DNA of 64,000 nucleotides from Ornithinimicrobium murale (GTDB taxonomy: Bacteria > Actinomycetota > Actinomycetes > Actinomycetales > Dermatophilaceae), in the NCBI RefSeq assembly GCF_003352835.1, contig NZ_QLVD01000019.1, positions 1 through 64,000 of the forward strand, in the 5' to 3' direction. Below are positions 35,868 through 44,740 of the stretch, piece after piece. The notes beneath the pieces are model-generated. The model was not told where the DNA came from. It did not search any database and worked only from the letters and a program-made list of their open reading frames with translations. The position numbers and the translations under genes are program-made. Position 1 is the stretch's first letter; each line of letters starts with the position of its first letter.

Positions 35868-36028
35868 CCCCTCGGCAGAACAGGCAGCGTGTCTGCACAG
35901 TGGCCGGGCGATACCGACCGCCACACGCACCCCCCCCGTCAGCTCGGCGTGTCGTGCACGATGCCGATGTCGCTGCGACGTGTCGCGGATCAGAGCGGAG
36001 GTCTTGGAGCGGCGCTCGGCACCCTTCG

Positions 36029-36076
36029 GGTTCTGGCGCGGTCGGTGGGGTGGGGGGTCGGGTTCTGACGCGCTCA
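36029..36076. repeat. 32-bp repeat, 1.5 copies, at a convergent gene end
   Basis: GGTTCTGGCGCGGTCGGTGG at 36029 recurs 32 bases later (36061) as GGTTCTGACGCGCTCAGTCG. The second copy runs into the neighbouring minus-strand gene and contributes its TGA stop (36074-36076). Confidence 0.7.
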
Positions 36077-36577
36077 GTCGCCGGTGTCCGCGGCGTAGAG
36101 GATCGTGAACTCCTCGAGGATGACCGGCAGGTCGTCTGTCACGGGTGCACCGCCCGCGGACTGCTCGAAGAAGCGGCGGTGCACATCGCGCCAGTGCCCG
36201 AGGCTGAGGTCGCCCTCTCCCTCGGCCGCCGCGTGGGCCGCATCCACCTCACCGAACGGCACGGTGCGCACTGAGGTGGTCTGAATCAGAGCCCGTGGCC
36301 GCCCCTCGCCATCGGTGATGATCGACAGGTCGCCCTCCTCCGGTTCCCGCTCCTCGCCGTCGACGTAGTCACGCTGGGCCGAGGACGTGGCGGTCTTGGT
36401 GCCCGAGAGCACCAGGTCCAACAGCTCGTCGGCATCGTCGGGGCCCGCCCCGAACGACCAGGCCGGGGGAGCCAGTGACTCACGGGCTGTCACGCCCAGA
36501 TAGCCGGGGACCCGGTTGGCCTTGGCGCGGACACGGGCGTCCTCCCAGAAGGACTGAATGGGGTCGTCGGTGCTCAT
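36074..36577 (-). CDS. ASCH domain-containing protein
   Basis: A 167-residue protein from ATG 36577 (GAGAGG upstream; a start at 36616 lacks a ribosome site). ASCH features are WSFGAGPDDADELLDLVLSGTKTATSS near residue 40, GDLSIITDGEGRPRALIQTT and FGEVDAAHAAAEGEGDLSLGHW. ASCH domains bind RNA or modified nucleosides, and some hydrolyse N4-acetylcytidine. Its stop codon lies in a 32-bp repeat copy. Confidence 0.88.
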   Translation of the reverse strand: MSTDDPIQSFWEDARVRAKANRVPGYLGVTARESLAPPAWSFGAGPDDADELLDLVLSGTKTATSSAQRDYVDGEEREPEEGDLSIITDGEGRPRALIQTTSVRTVPFGEVDAAHAAAEGEGDLSLGHWRDVHRRFFEQSAGGAPVTDDLPVILEEFTILYAADTGD

Positions 36578-36625
36578 CACGGCCTCTCGTCGGGTGAGGT
36601 TGAACCCTACAGACATCGCGCGCGG

Positions 36626-37006
36626 TCAGCGCGGGTCGTGCGCAGAACCGTTGGTGGAGCCCGGCCGGGGGCGGATCGCGTCGCTGAGCGCGATGTGCCT
36701 GGCGAGCACGGTGTTCTGCTGCTCGAGCTGACGCATCCTGCGATAGCTCGCGGCGACGTAGCCCAGGAAGGTGATGGTCAGACCGTAGAGCAACAGATCG
36801 GCGCCGCGGCCCACGCCGACGGTCTGGGCCACCTGGGTCAGCAGCGGCGGGAACAGGATCGCCATCGCGGCCAGCAGCACGAACCCGACCAGGAGCAGGC
36901 GGCGCACGGCCTGGTGCCGGGCGCCGGCGGTGGAGCGGGTGAGCAGGATCGTCACGCCCACGATCCCGACGAGCAGGATGACCTTGATCAGTGGTTGGTC
37001 CAGCAT
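36626..37006 (-). CDS. DUF2304 family membrane protein
   Basis: A 126-residue protein with three hydrophobic segments and a C-terminal cytoplasmic helix (RRMRQLEQQNTVLARHIAL) characteristic of DUF2304. Members are almost always next to dolichyl-phosphate-mannose-synthase-like GT2 genes, as here (10-base gap), and are thought to act with them at the membrane in glycan assembly. Confidence 0.85.
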   Translation of the reverse strand: MLDQPLIKVILLVGIVGVTILLTRSTAGARHQAVRRLLLVGFVLLAAMAILFPPLLTQVAQTVGVGRGADLLLYGLTITFLGYVAASYRRMRQLEQQNTVLARHIALSDAIRPRPGSTNGSAHDPR

Positions 37007-37016
37007 GGGTCCGCCC

Positions 37017-37712
37017 TCACTTCACGATCGTGTCGATCAGGATGTTGATGGAGTTCATCAGCGACTGCCCCTTGGCCCGGGAGTAGTCGGTGTAGACGAT
37101 GAGCACCGGGTGCTCCACCCAGGGCAACCGGGTGCGTGCCAGCTGCAGCACGATCTCGGTCGCGTGGGCCATCCGGTTCTGCTCCAGGTCCAGGTGCTCG
37201 GCGGCATCGCGCCGGATCACCCGCAGCCCGTTGTGCGCATCGGACAGGCGCAGCCCGGTCTGCTGGTTGGTGATCCACACCGCTCCCTTGAGGATGATCC
37301 GGCGCAGCAGTCCCGGCTTGGTGCGTCCGTCCAGGAACCGGGAGCCGAAGACGATCGCGGCCTCCTCCTCGCGAGCTCGCTCGACCATGGCCGCGGCGTC
37401 CTCCACCCGGTGCTGACCGTCGGCGTCGAAGGTCACGACATACTGCGCGTCGGTGGCACGGAGGACATAGTCGATGCCGGTCTGCAGTGCGGCGCCCTGT
37501 CCCAGGTTGAACGGGTGCGTCACCACGACAGCCCCGGCCTCGCGGGCCGCGCGGCCCGAGCCGTCGGTGGAGGCGTCGTCGACACACACGATGTGCGGGA
37601 AGGTCTCGCGTGCACCGGCGATCACCTCACCGATCACGGTGGCCTCGTTGAACAGCGGGATGACGAGCCACGCGTCTGCGATCGGTCCGGCGACCGGGGG
37701 CGTTAGGCTCAT
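37017..37712 (-). CDS. Glycosyltransferase family 2 (polyprenyl-phosphate sugar transferase type)
   Basis: A 231-residue GT-A-fold transferase from ATG 37712. AWLVIPLFNEATVIGEVI, DDASTDGS, TFDADGQH (the metal-binding DxD-type motif) and FGSRFLDG appear in order. There is no C-terminal membrane domain, so the DUF2304 partner may anchor it. The frame extends further upstream (to 38351), but that part is the shadow of the divergent acetyltransferase. Only 39 bases separate its start from that gene. Confidence 0.9.
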   Translation of the reverse strand: MSLTPPVAGPIADAWLVIPLFNEATVIGEVIAGARETFPHIVCVDDASTDGSGRAAREAGAVVVTHPFNLGQGAALQTGIDYVLRATDAQYVVTFDADGQHRVEDAAAMVERAREEEAAIVFGSRFLDGRTKPGLLRRIILKGAVWITNQQTGLRLSDAHNGLRVIRRDAAEHLDLEQNRMAHATEIVLQLARTRLPWVEHPVLIVYTDYSRAKGQSLMNSINILIDTIVK

Positions 37713-37751
37713 GGCTGCATTGTCTCCCACACCCGACCGAGAACCTGGAGG

Positions 37752-38354
37752 ATGCCGGTGACGACACGCATCGCGGATAGCGCCGACGTGGACGAGCGGG
37801 CCACCATCGGTGACGGGAGCTCGGTCTGGCACCTCGCCCAGGTGCGTGAGGAGGCGGTCCTCGGCCAGGGCTGTGTCATCGGTCGGGGTGCCTACATCGG
37901 CACCGGCGTGCGACTGGGCGACCACTGCAAGGTGCAGAACTACGCCCTGGTCTACGAGCCGGCCGTGCTCGCCGACGGCGTCTTCATCGGCCCGGCCGTG
38001 GTGCTGACCAACGACACCTTCCCGCGAGCCATCAACGCCGACGGCAGCCTGAAGAGCGCCGACGACTGGGACCCGGTCGGGGTCACCATCGGCCGTGGTG
38101 CCTCCATCGGCGCGCGAGCAGTGTGCGTGGCTCCGGTGACGATCGGGGCGTGGGCCACTGTGGCGGCCGGGGCCGTCGTCACCCGGGACGTGCCCGACCA
38201 CGCGCTGGTCGCTGGTGTCCCAGCCCGTCGGATCGGTTGGGTGGGGGAGTCCGGGCACCCGTTGCGCGAGGATGGTGACGGCCGCTGGACCTGCCCGGTG
38301 ACCAGCACGGCATACGAGCAGAGCGATGACACCCTGCGGAAGGTGGAGCAATGA
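37752..38354 (+). CDS. UDP-sugar N-acetyltransferase, WbpD-like hexapeptide protein
   Basis: A 200-residue left-handed beta-helix acetyltransferase with repeats from ATIGDGSSVW to VTIGAWATVAAGAVV. FPRAINADGSLKSADDW is the loop typical of UDP-2-acetamido-3-amino-glucuronate acetyltransferases (WbpD/WlbB). GGAGG touches ATG 37752, so GTG 37758 (six-base spacing) may be the true start. The gene overlaps the aminotransferase gene that would supply its 3-amino-sugar substrate. Confidence 0.85.
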   Translation: MPVTTRIADSADVDERATIGDGSSVWHLAQVREEAVLGQGCVIGRGAYIGTGVRLGDHCKVQNYALVYEPAVLADGVFIGPAVVLTNDTFPRAINADGSLKSADDWDPVGVTIGRGASIGARAVCVAPVTIGAWATVAAGAVVTRDVPDHALVAGVPARRIGWVGESGHPLREDGDGRWTCPVTSTAYEQSDDTLRKVEQ

Positions 38355-39475
38355 GCGAACTGGCCATGATCCCGGCGGCCAAGCCGGTCATCGGCGACGA
38401 GGAGCGCGAGGCGGTTGACCGGGTGATGCGCTCGGGGATGGTCGCGCAGGGGCCGGAGGTCGCGGCCTTCGAGCAGGAGTTCGCCGAGCAGTTGGTCGGT
38501 GGGCGCACCTGTGTCGCGGTCAACTCGGGCACCTCGGGGCTGCACCTCGGCCTGCTCGCGGCGGGGGTCGGTCCCGGCGATGAGGTGATCGTGCCCTCCT
38601 TCACCTTCGCGGCCACGGCCAACTCGGTCGCGCTGACCGGTGCGACGCCGGTCTTCGCCGACATCGAGCGCGACACCTTCAACCTGGCTCCGGAGAGCGT
38701 GCGCGCGGCGATCACCGACAACACGGCGGCGATTATGCCGGTGCACCTGTACGGTCACCCGGCCGACATGACCACACTGCAGAGCATCGCCGATGAGGCG
38801 GGCGTGCAGGTGTTCGAGGACGCCGCCCAGGCGCACGGGGCGCAGTATGCCGGGGCGCCGGTGGGTAGTTTCGGCACCTTCGCGATGTTCAGCCTGTATC
38901 CGACCAAGAACATGACCTCGGGGGAGGGCGGCATGGTCTCCTGCGCGGACGAGGAGATGGCCCGCGGGATCCGGTTGCTGCGCAACCAGGGCATGGAGGC
39001 GCAGTACGCCAACGAGATCGTCGGGCTGAACAACCGGATGACCGACATCCACGCGGCGATCGGGCGGGTCCAGCTGACCAAGGTCGGTGCGTGGACGGTC
39101 CGGCGGCAGGAGAACGCGTCCTGGCTGGACGCCCACCTGGCCGGCGTCGGCGGTGTCGTGGTGCCGCCGGTGCGGGAGGGCTGCACGCACGTCTACCACC
39201 AGTACACGATCCGTCTGGACGGGGCCACGGGTGCCGAGCGGGACCGGGTCGTCACCGCGCTGCGCGAGGAGCACCGGGTCGGCTGTGGCGTGTACTACCC
39301 GACGCCCAACCACGAGCTGGTCTCGCTGCACCGGTTCGCGCCCGAGCACGAGCTGCCGGAGACGGCGCGGGCCGCGGCCGAGGTGATCAGTCTGCCGGTG
39401 CACCCCTCGTTGTCTGGTCAGGACCTGGAGCGGATCGCGGCGGCGGTCTCCGCCGCGGTGCAGGCGGGCGCGTGA
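38351..39475 (+). CDS. DegT/DnrJ/EryC1/StrS aminotransferase, WbpE-like
   Basis: A 374-residue PLP-dependent nucleotide-sugar aminotransferase. NSGTSGLHLGL and DAAQAHGA are cofactor contacts. The Schiff-base Lys is in SLYPTKNMTSGEGG near residue 185. In WbpE-type pathways it aminates the 3-keto group made by the dehydrogenase encoded just downstream. ATG overlaps the acetyltransferase stop by four bases. Confidence 0.9.
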   Translation: MSELAMIPAAKPVIGDEEREAVDRVMRSGMVAQGPEVAAFEQEFAEQLVGGRTCVAVNSGTSGLHLGLLAAGVGPGDEVIVPSFTFAATANSVALTGATPVFADIERDTFNLAPESVRAAITDNTAAIMPVHLYGHPADMTTLQSIADEAGVQVFEDAAQAHGAQYAGAPVGSFGTFAMFSLYPTKNMTSGEGGMVSCADEEMARGIRLLRNQGMEAQYANEIVGLNNRMTDIHAAIGRVQLTKVGAWTVRRQENASWLDAHLAGVGGVVVPPVREGCTHVYHQYTIRLDGATGAERDRVVTALREEHRVGCGVYYPTPNHELVSLHRFAPEHELPETARAAAEVISLPVHPSLSGQDLERIAAAVSAAVQAGA

Positions 39476-40545
39476 TGGGCAACGCGACGGGCGGCGCGGC
39501 GGGCGAGGAGACGCAGGACATGACCGGTGCCGAGGTGACCAGCGGGGTGATCCCGGAGGGCAGGACCATCCGGATGGGGTTGATCGGGCTCGGGGCGATG
39601 GGCCGGCACCATGCCCGGGTGATTCGTGAGGTCGAGGGCATGGAGCTGGTGGCGGTCGCCGATGCCCAGGGCGACAAGCACGGCGTGGCCGGTGGCCTGG
39701 AGGTGCAGCCCGACGTCGAGTCACTGATCGCCCAGGGCATCGACGCGGCGATGGTGGCGGTGCCGACCTATCTGCACGAGAGCGTCGGGCTGGCTCTGGC
39801 GGAGGCGGGCGTGCACGCGATGATCGAGAAGCCGATCGCCGCGACCTTCGAGGAGGGCGAGCGGGTCGCTGCGGCCTTCGAGTCGGCGGGGCTGGTCGGG
39901 TGCGTGGGCTATGTCGAGCGGTGCAACCCCGCGCTGCTGGAGATGCGGCACCGGATCGAGGCCGGTGAGCTGGGCAACGTCTATCAGATCACCACCTCGC
40001 GCCAGGGGCCCTTCCCGGCGCGGATCGCCGATGTCGGTGTGGTCAAGGACCTGGCGACCCACGACGTGGACCTGACCTCCTGGATCGCCCAGTCGCCCTA
40101 TGCGCTGATCAGTGCGCAGGTGACCCATCGCTCGGGTCGGGAGCACGAGGACATGGTGGTGGCCTCCGGCCGGTTGCAGAACGGCACGATCGTCAACCAC
40201 ATCGTCAACTGGCTCTCCCCGCTGAAGGTCCGGGAGACCGTCGCGACGGGGGAGAAGGGGTCCTTCATCGCCAACACCCTCTCCGGGGACCTGACGTTCG
40301 TGGCCAACGGGGACGTCCGCTCCGACTGGGACCGGGTCACGGTCTTCCGTGGGGTCTCCGAGGGCGACTCGATCCGCTATGCCATCGCCAAGCGCGAGCC
40401 GTTGCGCGTGGAGCAGGAGAACTTCCGGGACCGGCTGTGGGGCAGGGAGTCCGAGTCAGTGAGCATGGCCGAGGGTGTGCACGCGCTCAAGGTCGTCGAG
40501 GCGGTGCTCGAGTCCGCTGCGACGGGCACCACCATCACCCTGTGA
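39475..40545 (+). CDS. Gfo/Idh nucleotide-sugar 3-dehydrogenase, WbpB / UDP-GlcNAc 3-dehydrogenase-like
   Basis: A 356-residue oxidoreductase. After a ~33-residue hydrophilic leader the Rossmann loop is GLIGLGAMGRHHARVI, followed by EKPIAAT and the substrate-domain segment VVKDLATHDVDLTSWI. ATG 39475 shares one base with the aminotransferase stop; ATG 39520 and 39574 are alternatives that omit the leader. Adjacency to WbpE- and WbpD-like genes supports oxidation of the sugar C3 hydroxyl. Confidence 0.85.
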   Translation: MGNATGGAAGEETQDMTGAEVTSGVIPEGRTIRMGLIGLGAMGRHHARVIREVEGMELVAVADAQGDKHGVAGGLEVQPDVESLIAQGIDAAMVAVPTYLHESVGLALAEAGVHAMIEKPIAATFEEGERVAAAFESAGLVGCVGYVERCNPALLEMRHRIEAGELGNVYQITTSRQGPFPARIADVGVVKDLATHDVDLTSWIAQSPYALISAQVTHRSGREHEDMVVASGRLQNGTIVNHIVNWLSPLKVRETVATGEKGSFIANTLSGDLTFVANGDVRSDWDRVTVFRGVSEGDSIRYAIAKREPLRVEQENFRDRLWGRESESVSMAEGVHALKVVEAVLESAATGTTITL

Positions 40546-41771
40546 CCGCACGCAGACACCGCGACGCGCGCCACCCGGCGCGGCGGGTCGTGCTCGCCTC
40601 CCGGATCTTTGCCCCGGAGGCCGCGGCGGCGACCTTCCGGTTGACCGAGGTCGTGCGCGCTCTGGTCGCCCGCGGGGCGCAGGTGCGGGTGCTGACCAGC
40701 GCCCCACCGCCGGGGCAGCAGGCCCGTGACGCGACCGACGTCCCCGGCGCAGCGGTCCGACGGGCACCGGTGCTGCGGGACGCGACCGGCTACGTCCGAG
40801 GCTACCTGCCCTACCTGTCCTTCGACGCGCCGCTGGCGGTGCGGCTGCTGACGACCCCGCGCCCCGACGTGATCCTGGTGGAGCCGCCGCCCACGACCGG
40901 CGCGGTGGTGCGCGTCGTCAGCGGCATGCGGTCCCTGCTCGGCCGCCGGGTGCCCTATGTCTACTACGCCGCCGACGTGTGGTCCGACGCCTCGGAGTCG
41001 GTCGGGGCCCCGCGGGCCGTGGTCGGCCTGCTGCGGTGGGTCGAGCGCTTCGCCCTCCGCGGCGCGCGCGACGTGCTGGCCGTGTCCGAGGGGGTCGCCG
41101 AGCGGGTGCGCGAGCTCGGGGCGGACCCGGTCACGGTGGTGCGCAACGGGATCGACACCGAGCTGTTCACCCCGGAGGGCGCGGTGCCCGGTGCTGCCCC
41201 GGCCGCCCCCTTCCTGGTGTATGCCGGCACCGCCTCGGAGTGGCAGGGTGCGGAGATCTTCGGTGCGGCGATGCACGAGGTGATCGAGCAGGTGCCCGGG
41301 GCCCGGCTGGTCTTCCTGGGGCAGGGCAGCTCCTGGGCCGCCCTGCAGCAGATCGCCGCCGAGCTGCCACCGGGCACGCTCGAGCTGCGTCCGCTGGTGC
41401 CGCCCGAGCAGGCGGCCGCCTGGCAGCGGGCCGCCGCAGGGGCACTGGTCTCCATCAGGCCCGGGCTGGGCTACGACTTCGCCTACCCGACCAAGGTCCT
41501 GGCTGCGCTGGCGTGCGGCACCCCGGTCGTCTACGCCGGGCCCGGACCGGCCGCCGCCGACCTGCGAGAGCACGGACTCGGCGAGGCGGTGGAGTATGCC
41601 GTGGGCCCGGTGGCTGAGGCCATGGTCCGGGTGCTGCGGGCTCACCCGACGCCGGACAGCGAGCGGTCCCGGCGCGCCGGCTGGGTGCTGGAGCACCGGT
41701 CCCTGGCCCGGACGGGCTCCGAGGCCGCTGGGGTGGTGCTCTCCACGACCGGCGCGGCCGGTCGTCGCTGA
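40542..41771 (+). CDS. Glycosyltransferase family 4
   Basis: A 409-residue GT-B protein from GTG 40542 (four-base overlap). The N-terminal acceptor domain has ASRIFAPEAAAATFRLTEVVRAL. The donor domain has VVRNGIDTELF, LVYAGTASEWQGAE and CGTPVVYAGPG. It resembles WbuB-type transferases. The N-terminal ~15 residues are Arg/His-rich. Confidence 0.87.
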   Translation: MTARRHRDARHPARRVVLASRIFAPEAAAATFRLTEVVRALVARGAQVRVLTSAPPPGQQARDATDVPGAAVRRAPVLRDATGYVRGYLPYLSFDAPLAVRLLTTPRPDVILVEPPPTTGAVVRVVSGMRSLLGRRVPYVYYAADVWSDASESVGAPRAVVGLLRWVERFALRGARDVLAVSEGVAERVRELGADPVTVVRNGIDTELFTPEGAVPGAAPAAPFLVYAGTASEWQGAEIFGAAMHEVIEQVPGARLVFLGQGSSWAALQQIAAELPPGTLELRPLVPPEQAAAWQRAAAGALVSIRPGLGYDFAYPTKVLAALACGTPVVYAGPGPAAADLREHGLGEAVEYAVGPVAEAMVRVLRAHPTPDSERSRRAGWVLEHRSLARTGSEAAGVVLSTTGAAGRR

Positions 41772-41831
41772 GCCGGACCGCACCGTGGCGAGCGTGGGTC
41801 GCTGTCAGGTGCGAGCGGCATACTTGCAGGC

Positions 41832-42668
41832 ATGTTCGGGTCCCGGCGACGCAGGCAGCGCGAGATGGAGCGCCGCCTGCGCGAGCTGGACTGGCTGGAC
41901 CAGACCTACGGTCTCGGTGCGCTGCCTCCCGCCGCACCGCCGCCGCGGCGGAGTTCACGCCTGTCCGGGGTGATCGCCCTGCTGGTGGTGTCGGGGCTGA
42001 CGGTCTCCGCGGTCTTCGCGATGCAGCCGCAGATCTTCCCCGACCGGGTGCACGAGCTCCTCGGCACGACCCCCGAGCGGTTGTTGCCGGCCCGGGACAT
42101 CCCCAGCGGCCCCGGGGAGTTCAGCTTCATGGCGGCCCAGCCGGAGACCGGGGAGCCGGTGGGCTACGACCCGTGCGAGGTGATCGAAGTGGCTATCAAC
42201 CCCGACGGCGCACCCGACGATCACCGGGAGCTGGTCGAGACCGCGATGCAGCGCACCAGTGACGCGACCGGGTTGCAGTTCGAGCTGGTCGGCACGACGC
42301 GGGACCGGGACTTCGAGAACATGAGCATGGACGACCCCGTGCTGGTCATGTGGGCCGACGAGGACGAGGCTCCGGACCTGGCCGAGGACATCGCCGGCGT
42401 CGGCGGCAGCTACCGCGTCTCCGGCTATGGCGGCGGCACCCAGCGCTATGTCACCGGCTTCGTGATCCTGGACCGGGACGCCTACGAGGACATGCGCTCC
42501 GACGCCATGCGGCAGGCCATCGTCGACCACGAGTTCGGCCACCTGGTGGGTCTGGGCCACGTCGACGACCCGCGGCAGCTGATGCACGAGCACGGTGGGT
42601 TCGTCACCGACTACGGCGATGGCGACCTGGCCGGGCTGGCCGAGCTCGGCGCCATCGACTGCTCGTAG
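41832..42668 (+). CDS. Membrane-anchored zinc metalloprotease, matrixin-like
   Basis: A 278-residue protein with a basic cytoplasmic start, one membrane segment at about residues 46-64, and an extracytoplasmic domain carrying HEFGHLVGLGH near residue 232. This is the HExxHxxGxxH zinc motif of metzincins. Two cysteines (DPCEV near residue 116 and the final DCS) could pair. Substrate unknown; it may process cell-surface proteins. Monocistronic. Confidence 0.87.
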   Translation: MFGSRRRRQREMERRLRELDWLDQTYGLGALPPAAPPPRRSSRLSGVIALLVVSGLTVSAVFAMQPQIFPDRVHELLGTTPERLLPARDIPSGPGEFSFMAAQPETGEPVGYDPCEVIEVAINPDGAPDDHRELVETAMQRTSDATGLQFELVGTTRDRDFENMSMDDPVLVMWADEDEAPDLAEDIAGVGGSYRVSGYGGGTQRYVTGFVILDRDAYEDMRSDAMRQAIVDHEFGHLVGLGHVDDPRQLMHEHGGFVTDYGDGDLAGLAELGAIDCS

Positions 42669-42721
42669 GTCCGTCCAAAAACCAGGTGCTGGCACGCCAC
42701 GCAGGTTGTTTGGATGGAGGC

Positions 42722-43504
42722 ATGACGACTGCGACGTGGGACCCGGGCCAGTATCTCCGCTATGCCGACGAGCGGGGGCGTCCCTTCGTCGACCTGGTCT
42801 CGCAGGTCAGCACGGAGGCGCGCACCGTGGTCGACCTCGGGTGCGGTCCTGGTCAGCTGACACCGGTCCTGCGGCAGCGCTGGCCCGAGGCACAGATCAG
42901 CGGTCTGGACTCCTCACCGGAGATGATCGCCCGCGCGCAGGAGGCGAACACCGACCCGCTTGCCAGCTATGCCGTCGCCGACGCCGTGCACTGGGCGCCC
43001 GACCAGCCGGTGGACGTCCTGGTCTCCAACGCGATGCTGCAGTGGGTCCCGGGGCACGCGGACCTGCTGGTGCCCTGGTCCGAGCACATCGCACCCGGCG
43101 GGACCCTGGCGTTCCAGCTGCCGGGCAACTTCGGTGCCCCGAGCCACCGGCTCCTGTGGGAGATCGCGGGACGGTCGGCATACGAGCCCTTCACCGCCGA
43201 CCTGGGCCCCCGGGCCGCGGCGCTCGACCCGGCCGACTACCTGGCCCTGCTCTCCCGGCCCGGCTGGCAGGTCGACGCCTGGGAGACGACCTACCTGCAC
43301 GTGCTGCCGGGGGAGGACCCGGTGTTCGAGTGGATCTCCGGCACCGGTGCCCGGCCGGTGCTGCAGGCGCTGCCCGACGACGTGCGACCGCAGTTCGAGG
43401 CGGACTACAAGGCCGCCCTGCGCGAGGCCTATCCGCGGCAGGAGGTGGGCACGGTGCTGCCGTTCCGGCGAATCTTCGTGGCGGCCCGCCGCACCGGTTT
43501 GTAG
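42722..43504 (+). CDS. tam: Trans-aconitate 2-methyltransferase
   Basis: A 260-residue SAM-dependent methyltransferase. Tam-specific starting sequence WDPGQYLRYADERGRPFVDL is followed by the SAM motif VVDLGCGPGQLTP, NAMLQWVPGH and QLPGNFGAPSH. It methylates trans-aconitate to relieve aconitase inhibition. ATG follows GGAGG. Frames extending upstream are shadows of the protease gene. Confidence 0.85.
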   Translation: MTTATWDPGQYLRYADERGRPFVDLVSQVSTEARTVVDLGCGPGQLTPVLRQRWPEAQISGLDSSPEMIARAQEANTDPLASYAVADAVHWAPDQPVDVLVSNAMLQWVPGHADLLVPWSEHIAPGGTLAFQLPGNFGAPSHRLLWEIAGRSAYEPFTADLGPRAAALDPADYLALLSRPGWQVDAWETTYLHVLPGEDPVFEWISGTGARPVLQALPDDVRPQFEADYKAALREAYPRQEVGTVLPFRRIFVAARRTGL

Positions 43505-43543
43505 AATGAGGCGTCCCACCGGGTGAGCAGGGAGATGGGACCG

Positions 43544-44221
43544 ATGAGTATGCCGAGCAACGAGAGCGCCGCCCAGGGCGAGGGCGGCGGGGCGGAGGTC
43601 GTGCCGGGCCGCCTCGAGTCGGCGGCCGAGGCGGAGGAGAACCTGCGCCGGGCCGCCGCGAAGCAGGCCCGGCCCCGGATGAACCTCCAGCAGATCCACT
43701 CCTGGGTGGATGTGGAGATCGAACAGGCCCAGCGGCGAGGCGACTTCGACAACCTCCCGGGCGCCGGCAAGCCGTTGAAGAACCTGGACCAGGATGACCC
43801 CGACTGGTGGGTGAAGGGGCTGATCGAGCGGGAGAAGCTCGACATGAGTTCGGCGCTGCCGACCGTGATGGCTCTGCGGCAGGAGCGCCGGGGGTTCCCG
43901 GAGTCGCTCGCGGGGATCTCCGACGAGGTTGCCGTGCGCGAGCGGCTGGAGGACTACAACGCCCGGGTGCTGGCGGACCGGCGCAAGCCCGTGATGGGTC
44001 CCACCTCGCCTGCCGTCGCCGGGCGCGTGGACGTCGAGGACATGGTGGAGCAGTGGCGAGGGCTTCGAGCGGACCGGGAGCGGCGTCTCACGGACGAGAT
44101 GCCGACCGCCGAGTTCGCCGAGGCGCCCGCTCCCGAGGCCCCGGGCTCAGGCGCTCCGGCGAGGTGGATGTGGGTCGTCCTGCTGATGGTCGTGGCCGTG
44201 CTGCTCTGGGTCGTGCTCTGA
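43544..44221 (+). CDS. DUF1992 (DnaJ-homologue C28-like) protein with C-terminal membrane anchor
   Basis: A 225-residue protein from ATG 43544 (AGGGAG upstream; GTG 43523 and ATG 43535 are poorer). The DUF1992 core is VDVEIEQAQRRGDFDNLPGAGKPL near residue 60 and the following helical region. A Pro/Ala-rich stretch leads to a membrane helix at the extreme C-terminus (WVVLLMVVAVLLWVVL), which cytosolic homologues lack. Function unknown. Confidence 0.85.
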   Translation: MSMPSNESAAQGEGGGAEVVPGRLESAAEAEENLRRAAAKQARPRMNLQQIHSWVDVEIEQAQRRGDFDNLPGAGKPLKNLDQDDPDWWVKGLIEREKLDMSSALPTVMALRQERRGFPESLAGISDEVAVRERLEDYNARVLADRRKPVMGPTSPAVAGRVDVEDMVEQWRGLRADRERRLTDEMPTAEFAEAPAPEAPGSGAPARWMWVVLLMVVAVLLWVVL

Positions 44222-44305
44222 GCTCTGACAGTCCTCGCGGTGGGATCGCTGACCCGGCACGGCAGCGATGGATGCGAGCCTCTGGCATCTCGGCCGGCAA
44301 CGCAG

Positions 44306-44324
44306 TAAGGTAAGGCTCACCTAA
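44306..44324. promoter_or_regulatory. IdeR/DtxR-type iron box
   Basis: TAAGGTAAGGCTCACCTAA matches the 19-bp iron-box consensus TTAGGTTAGGCTAACCTAA at most positions and keeps the two arms (AGGT / ACCT). It lies 39 bases before the SIP-like gene, predicting repression of that gene when iron is plentiful. Confidence 0.85.
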
Positions 44325-44362
44325 TCCATCAGCGACTGCGTGGGGGTTTCGCCATCGACGCC

Positions 44363-44740
44363 GTGCATCTGTTCGTCTCCGACGACGCCGACCTGCCCGA
44401 CCTGCGGGACGCCCTGGCGGGTCTGCCGCAGGACGCCTACGGTCAGGCCTTCGTCGAGACCGTCAGCCCGGAGGTGGAGGAGTTGCAGCGGCCAGCCGGG
44501 GTGTCGGTGACCTGGCTGGTGCGCGATCTGGCCGACCGTTCGCGGCCCATGGGTTCCTACGCTGCCGTGGCGTCCGGCGCCTGGGCCGCGGAGTGGATGG
44601 TCGCCGCGCCGCACCCATCGCAGCGCACCCTGGTGTGGGTCGGCACGTCGATCCGAGCCACCGTGCACGTGCTGATGGCCCAGAACGGGTGCCCGTGCCT
44701 GCACCAGGAGCATGAGCATCGGCATGCGGACGACGGTTGA
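44363..44740 (+). CDS. Stand-alone siderophore-interacting-protein (SIP) C-terminal-like domain
   Basis: A 125-residue protein from GTG 44363. VHLFVSDDADLPDLRDALAG, ETVSPEVEELQRPAGVSVTWL and the ending TVHVLMAQ resemble the NAD(P)H-binding C-terminal domain of SIP/ViuB ferric-siderophore reductases. The FAD-binding N-terminal domain is missing and is not in another frame upstream. The tail CPCLHQEHEHRHADD is Cys/His-rich and could bind metal. With the iron box upstream, a role in iron handling is likely; the reductase chemistry is not established. Confidence 0.75.
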   Translation: MHLFVSDDADLPDLRDALAGLPQDAYGQAFVETVSPEVEELQRPAGVSVTWLVRDLADRSRPMGSYAAVASGAWAAEWMVAAPHPSQRTLVWVGTSIRATVHVLMAQNGCPCLHQEHEHRHADDG

